From Zea mays (lineage: Eukaryota; Streptophyta; Magnoliopsida; Poales; Poaceae): a stretch of 64,000 nucleotides of DNA. The DNA is taken from NCBI RefSeq assembly GCF_902167145.1, contig NC_050097.1, positions 38,920,095 through 38,984,094 of the forward strand. Reading direction: 5' to 3'. Positions 43,750 to 54,689 of this stretch are shown piece by piece. Within the stretch, counting starts at the first letter, position 1; each line of letters opens with the position of its first letter. A program made the translations under genes and the position numbers. The notes under the pieces are model-generated. The model searched no databases, had not been told where the DNA came from, and worked only from the letters and a program-made list of their open reading frames with translations.

Positions 43750-44408
43750 TGTTGGGGACTTGTTCTCAAATGCTATGAGTTAAGAACAAGGCAACACAGA
43801 AAATGTTAAACGATAAAGTCCTTCGTCCTTTGAAGCATTATTTCCCTTGGGATATAATGATCTCCGGACGAAGGTCATGAAGGACGAACCTTCATCATCA
43901 CAGTATACAAAAGACGAAGCATATGAAACATAAAAGATAACATGAATATTCATATGATATTATTCATTTAACTTTGTTATATTATCATAGAGAAATAGAA
44001 ACAATATTGTATTATAAGTGTACCTTCGGCTTGGAAGGAGATGAAAATACAAGTGTGACGCAAAAAGCGAATGCCAAGTCAGCGTGAACAGTACGGGGGT
44101 ACTGTTCACCTATTTATAGGCACGGGATACAACCCATACAAAATTACATACATGCCCTTTACATTTGATGATAATTCCATAGCAATCTATCGAGGTCTAA
44201 ATGGCCTTTTCATCTTTAAGTCGGTTCCCTTTTCTGCGAACATGCCGAAGCTTTCCTGCTTCACAGCTTCGGCACTGTGCCAACCTTCGTATCTTTTGAG
44301 GTTCTCCCTCTTTGATATAAGTCCGAAGGTACCTGTTCACACATTACACTCTAGAAACACTGTTAAATCATGTTTTTGAGGACCTTCGGAAGCCGAAGGC
44401 CCCCAACA
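43750..44408 (-). repeat. 5' LTR of young gypsy-type element (659 bp)
   Basis: Same length as the 3' LTR, with no difference seen on visual comparison. The TATA box CTATAAATAG (near 44109) would drive the gag transcript leftwards. Confidence 0.9.
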
Positions 44409-44413
44409 GTGAG

Positions 44414-45500
44414 CTTGTAGAGGAAGAAGAGAGGGTTGGTTAGATACCTGGTTTTATAGCCATAGATTAGTGGAGTAGAGCATCCTAAGCCCGCCCACCT
44501 ATGTTAGTTGAGTCATTAACGGAGTCCGTCTTTGCAGTAGCACTGCTATGGTAATAGTCTATTAATAGGGGTGATCAACTTACGCCGCTATATCAATTGA
44601 TCAAATGATGGATGTGGTAAGGTACCCACCTCTATTAATGTACTATTAATGGAAGCATTTGCCTTATGTCGATCGCCTTCGTTAACCTTTAACGATGAGA
44701 CCACTTAGCTATGAGACCGATTAACAGAGGATGAAAAAATAAAACAAATTTGTAGCATCAAAGTCACTATTTTCCATAAATATTTAAAATGAAGGTCTTT
44801 AAAGAATGACAAAAATCTTTGGATATAATAAAACAAATTTTGAAGTGCAAGAATAATGGCAAATCCAACCATGAAGCTCATCGAGGTCATTACATTAATC
44901 AAACAAAGTTAACACAATGATGAACATTGATCCTCCATTGCGGTGCTGAAGTTTGTTAGGGTCACACGAGCTAGATAATATAGGCTAGATTCACCCTAAG
45001 AAGATGGTTATCTTAATTATAGATGATGCAACGCTAGTTCGTGTGATCATCCATCAAACATATCCAAAATAGCATTTGACCATGAAAGGTATCTTTCAAA
45101 GCATCAACTTTAAACTATAGTCAATTTTAGCAATGCTTTCTACCGTTTAACTCGTTGGTCAATTTCTATGATCATCCAAAGTAGTGTCTGATGAGGTAGT
45201 TGAAGCGATGGTGGTGCGAGCAGGTAAGAAGCGGATGCAGACGAGTAGAAAGCGAAAGTAGTGCAAACTAACATGCTACAAAAAATTTAAAAGTATGAGC
45301 TTTTCTCTTTCGCTTGCGAATCCTATCTCTCAAAGAAAAATTTAATGCGTCAGGTACGGTGGCGCCAATGTTGGTCTTGGACCGAACAAATGATAAATGA
45401 GAGTTAAAAATAATTAGAAGGGTGCAAATGAATCTAGGGTTAGACCCCTCCTTTTACATGGGAGGTGGGAGTAGTGGTTTTTATTATTTTTTTCTGAAGT
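44414..45500. other. Intergenic DNA upstream of the FLX-like gene
   Basis: AT-rich with no supported gene. GGTGGCGCCAATGTTGG at 45358 resembles a reversed primer-binding site and LTR end, so an old retroelement edge is possible, but no partner LTR was found. Confidence 0.4.
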
Positions 45501-45523
45501 TTTTATTTACAAATGAGATTCTA

Positions 45524-46188
45524 GGCTATAAATAACCCTTAAACATTATTTTATAAGCCTCTTGATTACATAATTTGATTATGAACTCACTAATGAAAGT
45601 TTTTAACATGCAATACGCCACCAGCACAGAACTCAAAGCATCCTGGATACATTATTGAATCGTGTGATGAACAAAAGATGTTAGAAATAAAAAATTAAAA
45701 AGAAAAAAAGGCCCATCTAAAAGTCCATTACTTGAGAAACCCAATTTCCACCAGACCCTAACCTTTCCATTGTTCCAGCGAACGCACACAGCCGCCGCTG
45801 TTTCTTCATCTTCCTCGCAGCGCCGGCGCTGAGGCTCGGGCTCTCAGCGACGGCGGCAGCGGCAGCGGCTTCCCCTCCCGCCTCTCGCCAGTCGCCTCGC
45901 GCCCTCGCCTCCGGTCCTCCGCACACCGGTCGGTGACCCTGCGTGCGTGCCTCTCTAGTGGCTCCTGGTTCAGATGGCGGGCTGCTGACACGGCCGCGCC
46001 GCCCGCGGCCTGAGGGCAGCGGGAGCCACCAGCTGCTGCTCCACCAAGGCGGTCTCGCCGCTTTGAGGAGCGCTTATGCCCAAAGCGAAGCGTTAGCGCT
46101 TCAGCGCGCTGAAGCGTGCGCTTAGTGCTGTTTTTTAGAACCCTGATCTTTTTCATCATTCCCTACCATTTTTTGTATTTTCAGGATA
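45524..46188 (+). promoter_or_regulatory. Putative promoter and 5' leader of the FLX-like gene
   Basis: CTATAAATAACC at 45524 is a TATA candidate. A GC-rich block (45760-46030) looks like a plant 5' leader. A 3' splice site (TTTTTTGTATTTTCAG) ends at 46184, four bases before the ATG, implying a leader intron whose donor I cannot place. Spurious minus-strand frames arise from the GC-rich block. Confidence 0.4.
46097..46116. repeat. Perfect 20-bp palindrome in the leader intron
   Basis: CGCTTCAGCGCGCTGAAGCG, surrounded by more GCGCTTA/AAGCG motifs (46065-46125) and followed by GTTTTTTAGAACCCTG. It may be one end of an old DNA transposon. Confidence 0.6.
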
Positions 46189-49175
46189 ATGGCTCATCGT
46201 GGACATCTAGATGGACTGACTGGCCAAGCTCCTGCTCTTATGCGCCATGGTTCCTTCGCTGCAGGCAGCCTCTCTAGCCGCTCACCTTTGCAGTCTTCAT
46301 CCACACTGGAGATGCTGGAGAACAAGCTTGCCATGCAAACTACAGAAGTGGAAAAGCTTATCACGGAGAATCAGCGGTTAGCATCAAGCCATGTGGTCTT
46401 GAGGCAGGACATTGTTGATACGGAGAAAGAGATGCAAATGATCCGCACCCACCTAGGTGAAGTTCAGACAGAGACTGATTTGCAGATTAGAGATTTGTTG
46501 GAGAGAATCAGATTAATGGAGGTAGATATACATAGTGGTAATGTAGTGAACAAGGAGCTTCACCAAATGCATATGGAGGCAAAGAGACTTATTACTGAAA
46601 GGCAGATGCTAACCCTTGAGATAGAGGATGTGACTAAAGAATTACAGAAACTCTCTGCCTCTGGGGACAATAAAAGCCTTCCTGAATTGCTTTCTGAGCT
46701 AGATAGGCTACGGAAAGAGCATCATAATTTACGGTTTGTGACAATGTTCCTTCTTTACATTTTTTCTTTGCAACTGCCTGAGCTTTGTGTTGATAATAAG
46801 TCATGTTTCCCCTTTCTGTTTGAAGATCTCAGTTTGAATTTGAGAAAAATACAAACGTCAAGCAAGTTGAGCAGATGCGGACAATGGAAATGAACTTGAT
46901 AACCATGACCAAACAAGCTGAGAAGTTACGTGTTGATGTGGCAAATGCTGAAAGACGGGCACAAGGTAAATATTCTCATCCTCACCATGTTGGCCTGCAA
47001 ATTATCCTCATTCCCTAATTGTTAGGTTTTGAGCTGAACCTTACTGGGCTGTACTCTTAGATGGGAGCAGTATTATTTCTATTCCTTTTGTGTTTAGTTT
47101 GTGAAGACTGGTAGGTTTTTGTCTTAGTAGTGTGAATCTCAAAGCTGCTCGCTCATAGGCTTCCCATTGAATCCTGATTTCCCTATTTTCAACAGTATTT
47201 GCAGTGTGATATTATCATTTGTCGGTCTTATCGTCTTAGTAGGTGCGGAGTGCTGTGAAGGTGATTAGGTGAATATGGGTCCCCACATAGAAGTTTCATG
47301 GCCCATAGATCCCCAACAGGTTGAGGGTTTAGGGAAAAATTCATTATTCAATAGATGAAATAAGTAGTTCGTATGAGTCATGAGGACTGACGTATCTAAT
47401 GTAATAATACAGTACAATTGCATACATATTGCTTTCGAAATGTCAAGTTGGATGCCATATGGTCATTTTTTGGATGAGTGGATATAGGAAAAAGCTGAGT
47501 CTATTCATCATTCCACATTCTGTGTCAGCAGCTTAGTACAATGTGCCATTGTATTGATTGGTTCCCATTATAGTTCATTGTTGGGACACAGCATAAAGCG
47601 CATAGCCATATTTTCCTGTGGAAATGAATAATTGTGTCATCTACAGTATAGAAAGGTAGGCATAAGTTACGTATCAATCCTTTGAAATTGTCCATGATTT
47701 TATTGCACTTTAGCGCATACTAATCTATCACTAGCAAAGTGATTGATCTAAACTAAACATCAACTTATTTAGCAAATGGGAAACCTGATTTTTGTGGTGC
47801 AGCTTAACTGGAAGCTTTTGGTAGCTGATATATGAGTGTTATGTTTTCTTCTTTTAAACTTACCTGAGGAGATGTTTTCTATGCTTTGCCAAAATTTTGT
47901 ATATAAAAAAGGGACAGACCCAGTGTTGGTGCCTCCCATGTGATTTGGGGTCTGGGGAAGGAATATCTGAGGGAAGTCTTACTCATGTATTTTTGCAGAG
48001 AGGATCTATGGAACCTAGGACCTTTGGCTCAGTGGGAAGGCTTCTCAACACTGAGCTAGGCCTATCCCTTCTGCGCCAATTTTTATATCACAAGCATTTT
48101 ATTTTGGGCTTCAATATCATAGCTGGGGAAGCATATAGGACAATAGCAATCTGCTCTGTAGCTCAAGGCCTCAAGTGTATAGAGAAAACCCTTTGCATAC
48201 GCAGATTACGAGAAATTGAAATGTTTTTTGTAGATATATACATGTACATATGTTACTCCTTAATTGCATAGCTCTGATATTCTATTTCCATCCATTTTTT
48301 CTTCTTCTCAACGAGCAGCAGCTGCGGCTCAAGCAGCAGCACATGCAGCTGGTGCACAGGTGACAGCTTCGCAGCCTGGGACAGCTCAAGCTACCACGGT
48401 TTCAGCAGCAGCAGCCACAGACTCATATGCAGGTGCATATACCAGCTACCCCCCTGCATATCAGCAGGGAGCCCAGGCTGGGGCATATCAGCAGGGTGCT
48501 CAGGCTGGGGTATATCAGCAGGGAGCCCAGGCTGGGGCATATCAGCAGGGAGCCCAGGCTGGGGCATATCAGCAGGGGGGCCAGGATGGGGCATATCAGC
48601 AGGGGGCTCAGGCTGGGGCATATCAGCAGGGAGCCCAGGCTGGGGCATATCAGCAGGGAGCCCAGGCTGGGGCATATCAGCAGGGTGCTCAGGCTGGGGC
48701 ATATCAGCAGGGAGCCCAGGCTGGGGCATATCAGCAGGGGGCCCAGTCTGGGGCATATCAGCAGGGGGCCCAGGCTGGGGCATATCAGCAGGGAGCCCAG
48801 GATGGGGCATATCAGCAGGGAGCCCAGGATGGGGCATATCAGCAGGGTGCTCAGGCTGGAGCATACAACTATGCTTATGATGCTGGCACGGCTTATGCAT
48901 ATGCAGGTTACTCTGGCTATCCAGTTGCAGGCTACGCGCAAAGTGCAGTGCCCAACTATTCCTATGCTGCACCTCCGCAGCCAACAAGCAGCGGTGCAGC
49001 TACGAACGCCGCAGGAGGCCAGTATGGGGCAGTTGGTAGTGCTGGATATCCTACTGGGCAAGTTCAGCCGAGCAGTGGCACTGCAAATGCAGCGCAAGCA
49101 CCTCCTCCTCCACCACCACCGGCAGCACCATATCCCCCCAGCACATATGACCAAACCAGAGGAGCCCAGAGATAA
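46189..49175 (+). CDS. FLX-like (FLOWERING LOCUS C EXPRESSOR-like) coiled-coil protein
   Basis: Exons 46189-46733, 46826-46965 and 48319-49175 (introns phase 2 and phase 1) give 513 residues. N-terminal low-complexity lead (HGSFAAGSLSSRSPLQSSST), then a continuous coiled coil (LEMLENKLAMQTTEVEKLI ... SQFEFEKNTNVKQVEQMRTM, then NLITMTKQAEKLRVDVANAE), then an Ala-rich linker and a Tyr/Gln/Gly/Ala-rich tail with fifteen copies of YQQGAQAGA, ending PPPPPPPAAPYPPSTYDQ. The coil ending in EKLRVDVANAERRA and the Gly/Tyr tail are hallmarks of plant FLX/FLX-like proteins. In Arabidopsis FLX works with FRIGIDA to raise FLC, and FLL2 promotes condensation of FCA. Which paralogue this is cannot be said. 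The intron-retained frames after 46733 and 48319 support the splice choices. This is the only clear host gene in the window. Confidence 0.88.
47906..48090 (+). mobile_element. Au-type SINE fragment in intron
   Basis: The stretch with ACCCAGTGTTGGTGCCTCCC, GGGGTCTGGGGAAGGAATAT, TTTTGCAGAGAGGATCT and ACCTTTGGCTCAGTGGGAAG resembles the conserved body of the plant Au SINE family (tRNA-derived). Boundaries are approximate. It lies in the last intron of the FLX-like gene in the gene's orientation. Confidence 0.6.
48459..48863 (+). repeat. 27-bp coding minisatellite, 15 units
   Basis: Exactly 15 in-frame units of 27 bp encoding YQQGAQAGA with variants ending AGV, QDGA (three units) and QSGA. Units are nearly identical at DNA level, showing recent expansion or homogenisation. 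It forms about a quarter of the protein. Confidence 0.97.
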
Positions 49176-49530
49176 AATCTGGGATGTAAACCAGATGGAT
49201 GTTTGCCATGCACATTTGTTGAGCAGACAAATATGGTGAAATCTGGGATGTAAAACCAGATGGCTGTCTGTGCCTCCATCCCATTGACTAGGGCGTATTT
49301 TCACCAATATTGTGCCTCCAGTGCAATTTCTTCTGTGTTATATATCACCACCATTTGTTGAGCACCGTAGAAATGAGTTCCAGACGGCCGGGACAGCAAC
49401 ACCACATGTGTCTTTACATCACCACCATTTATCCACAGCGCGTAATGTAATGGCATCAACATCAATATATATGGTTCCTGGCTGACCACATCATCAACAT
49501 CCATGGAACACTAGCGGCTCGTCAATAAAT
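49176..49530 (+). other. 3' untranslated region of the FLX-like gene with AATAAA
   Basis: AATAAA at 49524-49529 is the best polyadenylation signal. The region has two short duplications: AATCTGGGATGTAA..CCAGATGG (49177 and 49242) and ATCACCACCATTT (49342 and 49419). Confidence 0.5.
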
Positions 49531-51399
49531 CGAACAAATATGCTTTTCTTTCTTTTTTCCAGTCACTTGGAAAACAAGCGGACGTACAAAATGACGCCTT
49601 TAGGAATTACCGGAGATGCTCCAACATACAAACTGCAAAAAGAAAGATCCAAATACAAAACCAGCCTGCATTGTCGCTTGCGAGGCCCCTGAACCCAAAT
49701 TCCAAACCGGTGCAAGCTAGTAGAGCACACGGAAAAGCCTCTGGATGCAGCCACGAGCCGCCCGCATAGAAACAAACAGAGGAGACGAAGCCAAGCCATC
49801 GCCGTCCAAGACGACGGCCACAAATAAGAAGCGTGAGGGCCGAGGCCGATCGACTCATCCCATACGCCCCGAACTAAATAAGAAACGTAACAGCGGGGAG
49901 CCGGCCGAGCCGAGCTGGCAAGGATAATCCTGATCAAGTACTACTACTAGCAGTAGTTTACACGATGGGGGCAGGCAATAATGCGCGCCAAGTAAACCAA
50001 ACAACCATTTCATGTTGCCTTGGTCGGCACTTTCAGTTTTTCTTTTGATGAATAGAATAGCGGTTGACGGGCGGACAGCGAAGACCGCATTGTTCAAGGG
50101 CGTTGGATGCATGCTAAGCTATGCTCCGGATATGCGAGACTGATTCCCGCGAAATTCTTGCGGTTTTTTTTTTGCAAGTGACAACGAGGGAGACATAACG
50201 CTATTTTCTTTTCCCTTGATGGACATAATTCTATTTTCTTCTACAATATTTCGTGTCTATGAATTGAAGCTGCTGCAGCAGCCGGTGCTAGATTTGGGAG
50301 GGTATTTATTTATTTTTTGTCAAGAACATCTCTACTCGTATAGATCAGAAATGATATAGAAAACCTCTTTGAGCTGCTCTTAAAAAGAATAAAATATGGC
50401 ATATGGCCTCTAAGTAATCCCTTCCTTGGTGTCGCCGATCGCGAGAGCCAGGACGAGACGGCGACATATTCGACCTCCCCCGCCCGGCATATTACATCAG
50501 CCAGAAATGCTTCTACGCTTCGGCATGACCAGAGCCGTCATCATCTGCTTGCACTAGTAATTAGCTTCCGTGTTTAAAAAAAACGATGTTCTATATCAAT
50601 CTGTCTCTGTATTAATTTGCCTTTAAGTTTTTTTTTGCATGGATGGAGTATATTATTTACACGCTTAGATGGCCAATGCATGGTAATGGTGTTATCAAAA
50701 TATCAATGTCCTTTTGTGCTGCATTTCAAGTCCAGCTTGTAATAACTGCTACTAGTATATTTGTAGCGACAATAGGCTGGTAGATCAACCACATCTTCCT
50801 TTCTATTGTTGAGAGAGAGAGAGAGAGAGAGATAGACGACGGAGCAGCAACCACCGTCCTGACGGTTTCCAAGCCGATGCACCACGAAATTCCACTTGGA
50901 TCAGGGCAATGGCTCGTCTGCCAAGCCAAGTAGCCAACGCTGGATGCAGGCATCGCTGACGCCACCGGCCGTTTCGTTTGAGGAAAGCCCGGGCACGCAC
51001 GCCATCTTGTACGCGCGTTGCCACTCTGATATGGATCCAACAGCACTGCGAGCGTGCGGCGTGCCTGTCCATTTCTGATGGACCGCCACCTCTCTTTATT
51101 TTGACAGGTAAACGACGGCAGTGACACGGCATATGATGGGGGGCTGACACGCGCCACTACGGCCCTACGGGCTCGTGTAGTGGTTGCGAATATGACGTGC
51201 CAATGGTGTTTACATATAATAACTGCTTGCTAAAAAACATTTAGCTCTAGTTGACTTTATAAAGTGGTTTACAGTGGCTATAATAGACCATATTGATCAA
51301 ATAAAGACGACGGTTGACTGAGTCGAGCGAAGACGCCAGAGAACTTAATGATCTGGTGGTAACATACATTGAAATCACAAACATGACGTATCAGATACG
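49531..51399. other. Intergenic DNA with a GA microsatellite
   Basis: A (GA)n tract lies at 50811-50832. Overlapping short frames at 50726-51157 on both strands show no domain and are not supported. No terminal repeats are evident. Confidence 0.5.
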
Positions 51400-51660
51400 T
51401 TACTCACCGTTGAGCATCATCTGTGGCACTAGACACGGTTAGATAGTCTAGCCCTGAGGCTCGAACGGTCCGGCTCGCGGGGTCCGTGCATAGACGCGGA
51501 CGGTCCGCGCGTAGACACGGACGGTCCGCGCGAATAGATCGAATCAGACGGCTAAAATTCCTATCGCATCGCGTGTTTAATCCTGTAATCCCACAGGAGC
51601 TGTTGTGCTTTGTAAGTATGTGATTAATATGATTCCGACTTGTGCTTGATTTCACTTAGA
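51400..51660. other. Fragment with repeated GGACGGTCCGCG motifs
   Basis: GCGGACGGTCCGCGCGTAGAC occurs twice (51496 and 51517, partly) with a related CGAACGGTCCGGC at 51463. Such palindromic motifs occur in maize LTRs and CACTA ends, so this is probably a transposon fragment of unknown family. Confidence 0.35.
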
Positions 51661-51671
51661 CTTTGTTTTGG

Positions 51672-51737
51672 TAGTCTAGTATTGACCCCAATCCACCTCA
51701 AGACATGTGGATTGGGGGGTTAATACTAGTGGTCTAG
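51672..51737. repeat. Short foldback element
   Basis: Arms of about 25-30 bp (ATTGACCCCAATCCAC and GTGGATTGGGGGGTTAAT with flanking CTAGTA/TACTAG) separated by about 10 bp. Resembles the inner part of a Tourist-like MITE; the target duplication was not determined. Confidence 0.5.
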
Positions 51738-52902
51738 TTTTCCATTGTTGAGATCCACAGTACAAAAGATCAATATTATGCCTATGTTTACGTTCTTATA
51801 ATCATCCCTATGTAAGAACCAAATCTTTAGTGAATAAATAAAGCAATCATTCATCATAAATCTGAGAATCACGGTGTGATGTTGAATCCTTTTTATTTTT
51901 CTCTCCCGAACCCTCTTCTATTTGATTTCAGGTGATTTCATCTTTTGGAGTTTTTGGGGCTGTTGTGCTTGGTTTTCACGTTTTATAATTGTAATCGGTT
52001 CTAATTAATTTACCTCCCCGCGTTGGTTTTTTCGTCCTTCATTGATTTGCGGTTGCTTTCCTCACAATTGCTTGGACGGCAGTAGTAAATAAGCGGACTT
52101 CTCTATCAAACGATAGGGATTGGATTCCTTCGAAGTTCCTACGAAAGTACTTCGACCAAAACGAGCCCTTAATAACTAGTATAAGTAGACTAGATTCTAA
52201 TTTACAAGGGAAAAATATATTTTTTCTCAAAAGATCGTACAAATAAAAATATGTTTAATAGCCAAGGTTTTTGTGAGCAAAGAACAGCTTCAATACATCC
52301 GCTTTTAACCTGAAGGAACTGCATGCGAGAAAGAAAGAAAGAGAAAAAAAAGGCTCACTGCTTTGAGAACGAGGACCAGCACTTCCGGTGGCTAGCGGTA
52401 AAAGTGGTGCTTTCAAAAAGGACACGGGAATGCAACAGACAGTACCTTTCAAGCGCGTTGTACTCGCACTCCTTCTTTCCGTCCTAAAAAATAATACAGT
52501 ATAAATCTATGTAGCTCTATTTTTATTTTTTGTTAGTTTTTGTTTTTTTATTAACATTAAACTATCAATATGTATAGCACAAACTATGCATACGATAAAA
52601 TAACTATTAGCAATATTTTTACGTAAAGTGGATGAACTTTAGAATAGTTTGGTCTACGACGGTTATTTGGTAATCCCGATGTTTTTAGGGCATCGTTGTG
52701 CTATCGCGTTGCGGTTATGCGCTAGCTTTTGGAGTCTAGTTTTGACGAGGAAGTATGGAAAGTTGGCGCCAGACGCCAGGCCGGGGCTCTGACGGAGACA
52801 TCCCTTTTGCCCCGTTTAGCCGCGCTACGCCATGGGCCATGGCGACATGGCGTCCGTGTCGTGGTCTTTGTCCGCTTCCTCGCCAAGTCCGGCGCTTTTG
52901 GA
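51738..52902. other. Intergenic DNA, no gene recognised
   Basis: A GGGCTCGTTTTGGTC-type end (inverted, 52155-52169, next to TTA) and CTCCTTCTTTCCGTCCTAAA (52468) look like single ends of MITEs, but no matching partner ends were found. GC-rich frames at 52730-52950 have no recognisable domain. Confidence 0.4.
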
Positions 52903-54057
52903 CCGAGATGGCAAGAGATCGGATTCGCAATCGATATTCCTCCATGATTATATCTACAGTTGTAATCAATATTCGCTCGTGATCATATCCAAAAGTAGAA
53001 ATTTATATTCATGTATATGTCTATCGTTTCGGATATCCGCCGGATATGATAGATATAATTATTTTTTCAACAATTCAATAACATAATTAATCAAAATTTT
53101 TTCCTGATTCAACATCATACCAACTAAAACTTAATAAAAAGAATTATTTGCGGTTAGAGGCACTAGAGCTTGAAAGGTCAACCACCAACGGTGCTGCGGC
53201 CTATAGGACTTGGAAGGGCCACGGGGCACAGCGCGAGGAAGCCAGCAAGGCTTGGCCAACAGTGAGGAATTAAGAGCATTAAGCGTTGGATTCATGGTGT
53301 TAGGATTTATACTTTGCTATGTAGTATGAGCTAGACCTAAAAATACACTATGGATCGATTTCGAATATACAACGGATAATACGCGGGTGGAAGGTAATAT
53401 ACTAATCTGCGTGTTGGAATTAGGCCCACTAGTGTGTGGCCCAATTCAATAAGGAAGCCAAGGTAGTGTGTAGAGATGACACGAGACTTTAGTCCCATAT
53501 CACCCATTTAGATAGAAGAGAACCCACTTATATGTGGGACTGTTCCCTACTATTCACAAGTTCACATGAGACAAATAAAAGACTATGGCAGATCGAATTT
53601 AAGGGGTTGCGGCGGCCCGTATATAAAGGGTAGACGTCCTTCAGTCAGAGGACACAGGCCAATAACAACCGACTCGTCCTCTTCTTCTCAATTCTCTGCG
53701 CCGTCTCTTCTCTTCTCTACTCAACCACCGAGTAAATCTACAGTTTCATTTATTGCAATGACGATCTTATGGTTAGATTCGTTGTCGATTCTTATTTTAT
53801 GTGTTAATCTTGTTGAGTTAGTTCAGATCTTTCTGTTCTAATGTCGTGGATATTATCTGCCAGTAAATCTGGATTTTCATTTTATACTGCATTATCAAAT
53901 TAATTTTAGACCCTGTTAGTTTCTAACACCGTGCCCATCCAACTTCAGATCAGATTTAGATTTGACATACAAGTCAAAATATGTATCCATACTCGGTTTT
54001 ATCGGATCAGATATCCGATGAATATCCAAAAATCCACAAGTTAAATTGTCATCCCTG
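52903..54057. mobile_element. Old hAT-like element with a solo LTR inside
   Basis: The left end CCGAGATGGCAA and right end (inverted) CAGGGATGACAA are imperfect inverted repeats. Flanks CTTTTGGA (52895-52902) and CTTTTAGC (54058-54065) agree at 6 of 8 positions. Sub-terminal GGATATCCG motifs resemble those in the hAT element at 316-875. The interior carries the 517-bp solo LTR at 53412. Boundaries are plausible but not proven. Confidence 0.45.
53412..53928 (+). mobile_element. Probable solo LTR (517 bp)
   Basis: Begins TGTTGGAATTAGGCCC, ends GTTTCTAACA, and has a TATA box CCGTATATAAAGG at 53619-53631 followed by a CT-rich leader-like stretch, all as in an LTR. No primer-binding site, tract or second LTR is adjacent. 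The five bases on each side (CTGCG and CCGTG) do not match. Confidence 0.55.
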
Positions 54058-54589
54058 CTTTTAGCCCGGCTCCATCAGCGCAAACGAACGGTAGCCCGGA
54101 CCCTTGAGACTGATGCTCTAGTGCTCCTACTGTTTGTGCTTCTTGTTGCATCTCGTAGCTACTAACAAAGAAGGAAGCAAGAAATAACACGGGACGACGA
54201 CGGAGTAAGATGCTCCGTGTGTGTTTACGCGAATACGATGCCTCGAACATGTGCGTGCCGTGCTCCCTTCATGGCCCATGAGATGGATTGGTTTGGTGGA
54301 ACCGGTGAGCGAAGGGGTTATGGCTGGTACTAGTGTTTTCTTTATAGCGGTTCGAAACTGTACATATTTTATAATGGGACTGTAGAGATCCAAGTCACAT
54401 TTTGGACACGTCTTTAGTATCGATTGTACCCATATAATAAATTGGCATTAAAAAGGGTTACATGGCTATAGAAAAACCGTGCTCTATGTCCCCGTTAGCA
54501 ACGGTTCTAGTAGACATCAATCGGTACGAGCCGACGGAGCCATCCCCTCCATGGACGATGGTGACGCTGACCGCAGCGCACGGGAGGCC

Positions 54590-54687
54590 GCGGACGCGAG
54601 AGAAGCGCGCTGCGGATCTGCGGAAGCGCGCCGCGGACGCGACAGAAGCGCGACGTGGATCTGGGGAAGCGCGCCGCGGACGAGCGG
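54590..54687. repeat. GC-rich 43-bp tandem duplication
   Basis: Two units of 43 bp starting GCGGACGCGA at 54590 and 54633, and a partial third at 54676. Open frames over it are chance products of the GC-rich repeat. Confidence 0.7.
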
Positions 54688-54689
54688 AT

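Larger units (their letters stand above)
36966..44408 (-). mobile_element. Young non-autonomous gypsy-type element with gag and an antisense spliced gene
   Basis: 7443 bp; LTRs 43750-44408 (5') and 36966-37624 (3'), duplication GTGAG (36961-36965 and 44409-44413). On the minus strand: LTR, primer-binding site TGGCGCCCACC, gag (43675-42158), a 60-bp tandem array, then sequence antisense to a three-exon plus-strand gene (37932-41155), then a polypurine tract GCGAGGGGCTAC and the 3' LTR. No protease, integrase or reverse transcriptase is present. By eye the two 659-bp LTRs are identical, implying a very recent insertion. Frequent CCGAAG/CTTCGG motifs are a signature of this family; the family name is uncertain (possibly of the xilon-diguus type). 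Confidence 0.85.

Noticed and set aside
45355..45700. Reversed primer-binding-site-like GGTGGCGCCAATGTTGG and possible LTR
   Set aside because: The sequence beyond the first few bases does not match any LTR in the window and no partner or duplication was found.
45806..46159. 117-residue minus-strand frame upstream of the FLX-like gene
   Set aside because: Low-complexity Arg/Ala product of a GC-rich leader; no domain and no promoter.
47897..48271. 124-residue frame in the last intron of the FLX-like gene
   Set aside because: It spans the SINE fragment and ends before the exon; intronic chance frame.
48391..49307. Long open frames on the minus strand and in another plus frame across the FLX-like gene (up to 294 residues)
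   Set aside because: They are by-products of the 27-bp repeat, which has a length divisible by three. Only the plus frame joined by splice sites to the coiled coil makes sense.
50726..51157. Overlapping frames of 60-143 residues on both strands
   Set aside because: No domain, splice signals or homology that I recognise; one passes through a GA microsatellite.
51957..52172. Possible Tourist-type MITE with end GGGCTCGTTTTGGTC
   Set aside because: Only the right end is convincing; the left candidate GGGCTGTTGTGCTTGG is too different and the TTA duplication is not matched.
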